Below are positions 58,872-64,000 of a stretch of 64,000 nt of DNA, piece by piece. Within the stretch, counting starts at the first letter, position 1. Each line of letters opens with the position of its first letter. The stretch is from DATARR01 sp036376245. Its GTDB lineage: Bacteria > Acidobacteriota > Thermoanaerobaculia > Multivoradales > UBA5704. The translations under genes and the position numbers were made by a program. The notes below the pieces were generated by a model. The model was not told the origin of the DNA. It saw only the letters and a program-made list of their open reading frames with translations, and did not search any database. Location of the stretch: contig DASVAS010000007.1 of NCBI GenBank assembly GCA_036376245.1, positions 368,974 to 432,973 on the forward strand, in the 5' to 3' direction.

Positions 58872-59447
58872 TTACTTTGCCAGATGGCGGCGGACCGCGG
58901 CGAGGACCGCGACCTCGCCCTGCGAGACGCGTTCCAACTGCAGCAGTCCGCTCAGCCCGCCCGCGGCTTTTGCGACCTCTTCACACGCCTTGATCATGGC
59001 CGCGATCCGTTGTTCCGCTTCGTCGGGCGGAAGGACGGAGATGCCGATGCGGATCGCTTTCAACGCCATCCGAAAGATCTCGTCCGACGGGCGCTGGGCC
59101 AGCCAGTCGAGAAGCTGACGATAATCGGCCGATCCGGGCTCCACGCCGCGCTGCTTCGCGATGTGCAGGATCGCGGCGCGCTCGGCATGGCTGACGTCAC
59201 CGTCGGCCCAGGCGACTTCGACCAGCGGCGCGAGGATGAACGCGGAACCTGTGTCGAGCGTTACCCCGAGCTTTTTGATGCCTTCGAGAAGCGCCGGCTC
59301 GTCTACCTGAAGTTTCTCCGCCAGCGCGTGAGCGATCTCGCTGAACTGGGCCTTCTGGCGCAGCTTCGCGATCAGCTTGGCGTCTTCCTGGCGGAAATAG
59401 ACTGCCTCTTCAGCGCGCTCACGTTCACGAAACATGTCCTTCGCCAT
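58872..59447 (-). CDS. TerB-like protein
   Basis: 191 residues from ATG 59447; the longer frame to 59513 lacks a better start. Helical, with acidic metal-binding-like segment LAPLVEVAWADGDVSHAERAAIL (about 88-110) and LLDWLAQRPSDEIFRMALKAIR, as in TerB/co-chaperone-like helical domains. Cytoplasmic; role unknown. Confidence 0.75.
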   Translation of the reverse strand: MAKDMFRERERAEEAVYFRQEDAKLIAKLRQKAQFSEIAHALAEKLQVDEPALLEGIKKLGVTLDTGSAFILAPLVEVAWADGDVSHAERAAILHIAKQRGVEPGSADYRQLLDWLAQRPSDEIFRMALKAIRIGISVLPPDEAEQRIAAMIKACEEVAKAAGGLSGLLQLERVSQGEVAVLAAVRRHLAK

Positions 59448-59683
59448 ACGACCTCCAATCGGGGCGAATACTCCGCTTCTTTTATAAAGATTGTGGCAGG
59501 CGATCGGAAACACGCGAAGGGATAGAGGACTTACGTCTAATCAGGCAGCCATTCTGAATCACAGCCTACCCGGAAGGGCGGCGACTGAGCGCGATGGCCG
59601 GGTTCGCTGCGGCACATCTGGGCGCATCGCCGGAAAAGCGGGTCCGGGACGTGCGCCCCGGACCCGCCGCTCATCCGCAAGGA

Positions 59684-61165
59684 CTACGGATTGATGATCG
59701 ACTGGATGGAGGGATAGTAGTAGGCGAACGCCCCGTCCACGGTGGCGTTGGCTTCGCCGGGGCCGCCGGCGCACACGTTGTTGACGTCGAAGCCGCATGC
59801 GCCGCTGAGTTGGCCGACGACCTGCGTGGACGCGTTCACCACCGGCGAGCCGCTGCTGCCGCCGTCGGTCGCGCCGGTGATGTCACGGCTGTAGATGCGC
59901 TCGCCGCGCGGCCAGCCCGTGCAGGTCCCCGTGGCGGTGTCCACGTTGTGCTGCGAGTAGACCTGGGTCTGGAAGATCGGGTTGCTGATCCGGTAGAGCT
60001 GCGCGCCGTTGGTGTTGGCCACCGGAGTGCTGTTCCAGCCCAGGAGGACCGAGCCGGCCGGGGGGGCCGTGTTCAACTGCAACAGCGTGTAGTCACCCCG
60101 CCGGTTGCTCGCCGCCACCGTGGAGCCGGTGGTCACGAACGGCCAGCCGGTGTTGACCGGGCAGGTGCCGTTGCAGACGGACGTGGCGAACCGCCAGTAG
60201 AAGCTCACGTTCTTGGCCGCCTTGTTGGCGCTGAGGCAGTGGTTGGCGGTGAGGAAGAAGTTGTTCTGGGTCGGATTGTTGTCGTTGATCAGGCCGCCGG
60301 TGCAGGTGAAGATGAACGATCCGGAAATCCACTCCATCTTCGCCACGGCGAGCTTGGCCGGATTCGCGGCGGCCACGTTGGAGCACGTCGCGTCGACCAT
60401 GCAGTTGGCGTTGCCGCAGGGGAATACCGCCTTCTCCCCCGCCTTCTCGAACCGCTGCCAGGGCAGTTGCTGCGTCTCGCGCGGCTCCAGCAGGCCGCGG
60501 GTGAATCCCGCGGTGATGAGCCCGGCTTCCTGGACCCGGAAGGTGACGGCGCGCAGGTCGGCGTCGCTCACCGGGGCGGCGAGGCGGACCTGGAGGATGA
60601 CCTCGGAGCTGAAGAGCGCCGTGGTCCAGAAGTCGCCGCTGAAGTCGGAGCCGGAGAGGGTGTACGGTCCGTAAGCCTGGCCGGCGCGGCTGTAGACGTA
60701 GAGCTCGGCGTTGGCCGGCAGCGACATGTCCTGCACGTGCAGCCGGATGGCGCCCGCGCCTTCGGACTTGACCACCGTGGCCCACACCGCGCCGCCGTCC
60801 GCCGTCCGCTCGACATCCCGCAGACCGGAGACCACGATGCCCGGATTCATGGCTTTGACGAGACCGATCTTGAGCGGAGAGACCGCGCGCGGAGCATTCT
60901 CGATCGCGTTGACCTCGTCGGACGTGAGCGGGACCCGGACCGCCTTCTCGGCCGCGTTCGCCGGCATCTCGAGAGCCAGCCGCCGGCTCAGCTCAGCCTG
61001 CCGCTGCAGGTGCTGCTCGGCCCGCAACCCCTTGGTCACTACCGACATCGGCATTTCGTCGTAGGACCGGCCACCCGCGGCGGCGGGCAGAGCCCAGCCG
61101 GCAATGAGAACCACGGCGATCAGACAGATCAATAGTCCTCTCCCAACAGATGGAACGTTCGCCAT
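59684..61165 (-). CDS. secreted trypsin-fold serine endopeptidase
   Basis: 493 residues, AAGGAG upstream, signal peptide LLICLIAVVLIAGWALPAAA. An N-terminal propeptide-like region of about 230 residues includes an LHVQDMSLPANAELYVYSRAG beta domain. The chymotrypsin-like domain follows: FFLTANHCLSA (His), RRGDYTLLQLNT (Asp), DGGSSGSPVVNASTQVVGQLSG (Ser). Paired cysteines resemble lysyl-endopeptidase-like exoproteases. Confidence 0.92.
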   Translation of the reverse strand: MANVPSVGRGLLICLIAVVLIAGWALPAAAGGRSYDEMPMSVVTKGLRAEQHLQRQAELSRRLALEMPANAAEKAVRVPLTSDEVNAIENAPRAVSPLKIGLVKAMNPGIVVSGLRDVERTADGGAVWATVVKSEGAGAIRLHVQDMSLPANAELYVYSRAGQAYGPYTLSGSDFSGDFWTTALFSSEVILQVRLAAPVSDADLRAVTFRVQEAGLITAGFTRGLLEPRETQQLPWQRFEKAGEKAVFPCGNANCMVDATCSNVAAANPAKLAVAKMEWISGSFIFTCTGGLINDNNPTQNNFFLTANHCLSANKAAKNVSFYWRFATSVCNGTCPVNTGWPFVTTGSTVAASNRRGDYTLLQLNTAPPAGSVLLGWNSTPVANTNGAQLYRISNPIFQTQVYSQHNVDTATGTCTGWPRGERIYSRDITGATDGGSSGSPVVNASTQVVGQLSGACGFDVNNVCAGGPGEANATVDGAFAYYYPSIQSIINP

Positions 61166-61372
61166 GACACAGACTCCTTTTGGGACCAGAGGGGGGTCCG
61201 TTACAAAGAACCAGCCGCGGACCAGGCATCAGTCCCCCCAAAGTCCCGATGCTCGGGGTTCCGCAGCCATGCGCCTCCAGAAGAGGGGGTGCTTCCCAGG
61301 GTGAAAAACGAGCCCGCCTGGCTTGCGCCCCGCACGGCATGTCGGTTAGGGTGCCGGCAAAGGAGGAATCCG

Positions 61373-62044
61373 ATGAAATCAGCCCTCGCGCCGTTCGCGT
61401 TCGTCCTTCTCCTCGTCGCGCCACCCGTCTGGAGCGATCAGGCCGCGGCCCGCGCGAAGCTCGAGAAGGAGGGCATCGCCTTCACGCCGGAGGCGTTCCT
61501 AAAGAAGGTCGCCGAGGGCGACGCGGCCCGGGTGTCGCTGTTCCTCGAAGCCGGCATCGATCCCTCGGTGCGGAACAGCCTGGGCCGCACGGCGCTCTGG
61601 ATCGCGACCGAAAGCAGACAGCTCGCCACCCTGAAGGCTTTATTGGCCGGCGGCGTCGCGCCGAACGAGAAGAACGCGCCCATGGGAGAAGGCGGTAAAT
61701 CGATCGTTTTCGAAGCGGTCGACAGCGGCGACGCCGCGTTCGTGCGCGCTCTCGTCGAAGCGGGCGCGGACGCCAAGACCGCCAACGACTATGAAGTCCC
61801 GCCTCTCGCCGAAGCCGCGCGCACGGGGAATCTCGAGATGTGTCAGATCCTGCTCAAGGCCGGCGCCGACCCCAACGCCGCGCCGGCCGGCTTTCCGCTG
61901 ATCTACAGCCCGGTCAACGAAGGCCATCTCGAAGTCGTCCGGCTGCTGCTCAAGTCCGGAGCCAGGCTCGGCGAGCACAAGGCGGCTCTGGTCGAGGCGG
62001 CAACCACTCCCGAGATGCGCGCCCTGCTGGAAGCGGCGGAGTAG
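61373..62044 (+). CDS. exported ankyrin-repeat protein
   Basis: 223 residues from ATG 61373 with AAAGGAGG upstream. Signal peptide LAPFAFVLLLVAPPVWS. Repeats: GDAARVSLFLEAGIDPSVRNSLGRTALWIATES, GDAAFVRALVEAGADAKTANDYEVPPLAEAARTGNLEMCQILLKAGADPNAAPAGFPLIYSPVNEGHLEVVRLLLKSGA. A periplasmic binding scaffold; partner unknown. Confidence 0.9.
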   Translation: MKSALAPFAFVLLLVAPPVWSDQAAARAKLEKEGIAFTPEAFLKKVAEGDAARVSLFLEAGIDPSVRNSLGRTALWIATESRQLATLKALLAGGVAPNEKNAPMGEGGKSIVFEAVDSGDAAFVRALVEAGADAKTANDYEVPPLAEAARTGNLEMCQILLKAGADPNAAPAGFPLIYSPVNEGHLEVVRLLLKSGARLGEHKAALVEAATTPEMRALLEAAE

Positions 62045-62082
62045 GGCTACGGCGACGCGTTCGGGGCAGGCCGCCCGCCCGC

Positions 62083-62249
62083 GCCCTCACCTCCCGGCCT
62101 CCTCTCCCGCCCCCTCCCTCCCACCCACACCGGGAGAGGAGGAGAAGTTAGCCGGAAGAGAAAAGCAGACCAACCCTGACTAACCTCTCCCTCTCTCCCG
62201 GTGTGGGTGGGAGGGAGGGGTCGGGAGAGAGGGCCGGGGAGTGAGGGCT
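62083..62249. repeat. GC-rich intergenic palindrome, family copy 2
   Basis: CCTCTCCCGCCCCCTCCC...CACACCGGGAGAGG is inverted downstream as CCTCTCTCCCGGTGTG...GGGAGGGAGGGG. It lies between converging genes. Confidence 0.8.
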
Positions 62250-62275
62250 CGGGTGGGGCGCAGGATGGGAGAGGA

Positions 62276-63931
62276 TCACTGCAGATACCCGAGCGCCCGC
62301 AGGTTCGCCTCCAGCTCGGGATCGAGGGGCGGCTTCGCTGCAGGCCCGGCCACCGGGCTCGGATTGAACGCCAGAAGATCCTTCAGCAGCACGCGCGTCG
62401 CCCGGGTGTGATCGTGGGCGAGATTCCGGCGCTGGCCGGGGTCCCGCGACACGTCGTAGAGCTCGACCCGGGCGAGGCGGATCCCCCGCACTTGAAAGGC
62501 CTGACAGCGGAAGTTCCACTTGTCTTCCGGATCGACGACGGCGCAGTCATCCGCTTCCAGGAGGAGGCGCGAGGGGCCGGCGAGCGGGATCCGGACGGGC
62601 GTCCAGCCGGGGGTCAGGGGAATCTCCGCCAGCACCTTTTGTCCCTGCCGCACCGTCAACCGGCGCGGCTCCCGATAGGACCGGGCCTCGAACCGGAGCT
62701 CGCCGCCCGGAGCGTCGGCGGCGACGCGGCGGCTGATCCAATCCTCCGCGGGAGGATCGAAGAACAACAGGCTCTCCAGCTTTTTTTTCTCGCCGCGGTA
62801 GACGGCCCGCTCGCCGCCCGTGTTTTCCGACCAGGCATTGCCAGGCACCGGGGGTGACGGGCGGCCCAGGCGACGGGCCAGGCTGACGCCGGTCGGCCGG
62901 CCGGACGGCTGTACCCGGGCCAGCTCGAAGAGGGTCGGCGCCAGGTCGACGAGTTGCACGACGCCTTCGCGCCGCACAGCGGAACGATGATCGGGATGGA
63001 CGATCAGAAACGGGACGCGCAGGACCTCGCGGTAGAGCTGCGTGTGGTTGAGCCGGCCATGATCCTGCAGCTCCTCGCCATGATCGGAGGTCACCACGAC
63101 CGTCACCTGGCCGGCGAGCCCGAGCCGCTCGAGATCCGTGAAGAATCCCCGCAGGACTTCGTCGGTCTGCCGGATGCCCGCGTCGTAGAGCGCCGTCAGC
63201 CAGTCGAGAGCGGGCTGCTCCAGGACTCCGCCGATGGCGTTGTGGCGGGTGAGCGCCGGGCCCGTGGCGGGGATCGCCCCGGCGGGCGGCTCCCCGGTCC
63301 AGAACGGCTCCAGGTAGCGCGGCGGCGCGTCATAGGGCGTGTGGACGGCGTAGGTGTGCAGGAAGAGGAAGAAGCGATCCTCCGGCCCGAGCTTCTCCAG
63401 GAAGCGGACGCCGCGGCGGAAGGTCTGCTCCAGCGGCCGGTTCCGGTTGCGGTCGCGAGCGACGAACTCGTCGAAGCCGCGGCGGAAGCCGAAGCGACCG
63501 CTCACGAATCCGCCCTCGGTGAACCCGCCGGTGCGGAAACCATGGCGCTTGAACACCTCGGGGAGGGTCTCCACCTCCGCCGGGAGCACCGAGTTGGGAG
63601 GGAACACTCCGTGCTCGCGGGGTTGCAGGCCCGTGAACATCGACATGTGGGACACGAGAGTGCTCGGGAACTGGGCGTAGGCCTCTTCGAAAACCGTGGC
63701 CCGCCGGGCCAGCGAATCGAGGAAGGGGCTGGTGGGACGGCCGTAGCCGTAGAGACCCAGGTGGTCGGCCCGCAGCGTGTCGATGGAGATGAGGATGTAT
63801 CCCCGGGTGGCTCGCGGCAGGGGGTCCTTCTCCAGATCCGGCCCTCGCGGCACCGCCTCGCCGCCGCATCCGAAAGTGAGAGCCGCGATCGTGAGGACGA
63901 GCAGGATGGGAGAACCATAATTCGGTCTCAT
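62276..63931 (-). CDS. sulfatase/alkaline-phosphatase-superfamily lipoprotein
   Basis: 551 residues. Lipoprotein signal (LVLTIAALTFGC). Core: ILISIDTLRADHLGLYGY (metal Asp), then FPSTLVSHMSMFTGLQP at the nucleophile position, where classical sulfatases have CxPxR; here there is no Cys and no following Arg, so Ser or Thr would serve. HTYAVHTPYD and VVVTSDHGEELQDHG supply further ligands. The extracytoplasmic target (sulfate or phosphate ester) is unknown. The C-terminal 150 residues form a separate domain. Confidence 0.88.
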   Translation of the reverse strand: MRPNYGSPILLVLTIAALTFGCGGEAVPRGPDLEKDPLPRATRGYILISIDTLRADHLGLYGYGRPTSPFLDSLARRATVFEEAYAQFPSTLVSHMSMFTGLQPREHGVFPPNSVLPAEVETLPEVFKRHGFRTGGFTEGGFVSGRFGFRRGFDEFVARDRNRNRPLEQTFRRGVRFLEKLGPEDRFFLFLHTYAVHTPYDAPPRYLEPFWTGEPPAGAIPATGPALTRHNAIGGVLEQPALDWLTALYDAGIRQTDEVLRGFFTDLERLGLAGQVTVVVTSDHGEELQDHGRLNHTQLYREVLRVPFLIVHPDHRSAVRREGVVQLVDLAPTLFELARVQPSGRPTGVSLARRLGRPSPPVPGNAWSENTGGERAVYRGEKKKLESLLFFDPPAEDWISRRVAADAPGGELRFEARSYREPRRLTVRQGQKVLAEIPLTPGWTPVRIPLAGPSRLLLEADDCAVVDPEDKWNFRCQAFQVRGIRLARVELYDVSRDPGQRRNLAHDHTRATRVLLKDLLAFNPSPVAGPAAKPPLDPELEANLRALGYLQ

Positions 63932-63962
63932 GCTGAAGATAGTACCTGACGTCCTCAGCCCG

Positions 63963-64000
63963 AACCCTCACCCCTGGCCCCTCTCCCGACCCCTCCCTCC
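63963..64000. repeat. GC-rich intergenic palindrome, family copy 3, cut by window edge
   Basis: AACCCTCACCCCTGGCCCCTCTCCCGACCCCTCCCT matches the left arm of the copy at 45571. Confidence 0.65.

Overview
The window is high-GC DNA from a Gram-negative bacterium. It encodes a TonB-dependent receptor, an outer-membrane barrel protein, many Sec signal peptides and lipoproteins, and a three-gene succinate dehydrogenase operon. The gene mix (long Calx-beta and Rhs/YD surface proteins, a short peptide with a KETL-type leader, sulfatase and SGNH-type exoproteins) would fit an environmental Acidobacteriota such as the Thermoanaerobaculia. No rRNA or other taxonomic marker was seen, so this is inference.

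Layout. 1-3.1 kb: minus-strand cassette-like genes (LecA-type lectin fragment, Mrr-like nuclease, lipoprotein), each followed by an attC-like site, ending at a large nested palindrome. 3.5-7.3 kb: ordinary small genes (MOSC protein, SGNH hydrolase, DUF1569 protein, secreted protein). 7.4-23.4 kb: a minus-strand operon of three tandem, Sec-exported Rhs/YD-repeat proteins of about 1,600 residues. They share N-terminal and core regions but carry unrelated C-terminal domains (a JAMM-like HxH...SxxD motif, an HETLH zinc-peptidase motif, and an unrecognised one). Each is followed by a small, slightly overlapping gene for a lipoprotein, membrane or signal-peptide protein. This looks like a polymorphic effector-immunity locus working in or outside the envelope. 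23.9-29.9 kb: a divergent 2,025-residue Calx-beta/lectin/FG-GAP-like adhesin.

30-40.4 kb: an integron-type cassette array (attC sites, no integrase in view). It carries mostly short minus-strand genes: VOC protein, orphan XRE regulator, membrane proteins, a TIR-domain protein of the PF10137 type, a PD-(D/E)XK-like nuclease and several unknowns. It also holds a decayed class C group II intron whose 3' end lies at an attC core, a second nested palindrome and several dispersed repeats. A cyclic-nucleotide-domain flavoprotein and a plus-strand cysteine-rich secreted peptide are embedded in it.

40.7-64 kb: a 23-unit, 20-bp tandem repeat and a 58-residue RiPP-like peptide lead into chromosomal genes. 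These are a TPR protein with sdhCAB, a signal peptidase-like protein lacking the catalytic lysine, paralogous secreted proteins, a TPR plus nuclease-like pair, a PhoD phosphatase, a RibD/DHFR-fold reductase, carbonic anhydrase, lipase, metallophosphoesterase plus TonB receptor, a TerB protein, a trypsin-fold protease, an ankyrin protein and a sulfatase. A GC-rich intergenic palindrome family recurs three times.

All function calls rest on reading motifs by eye; no database search was run.
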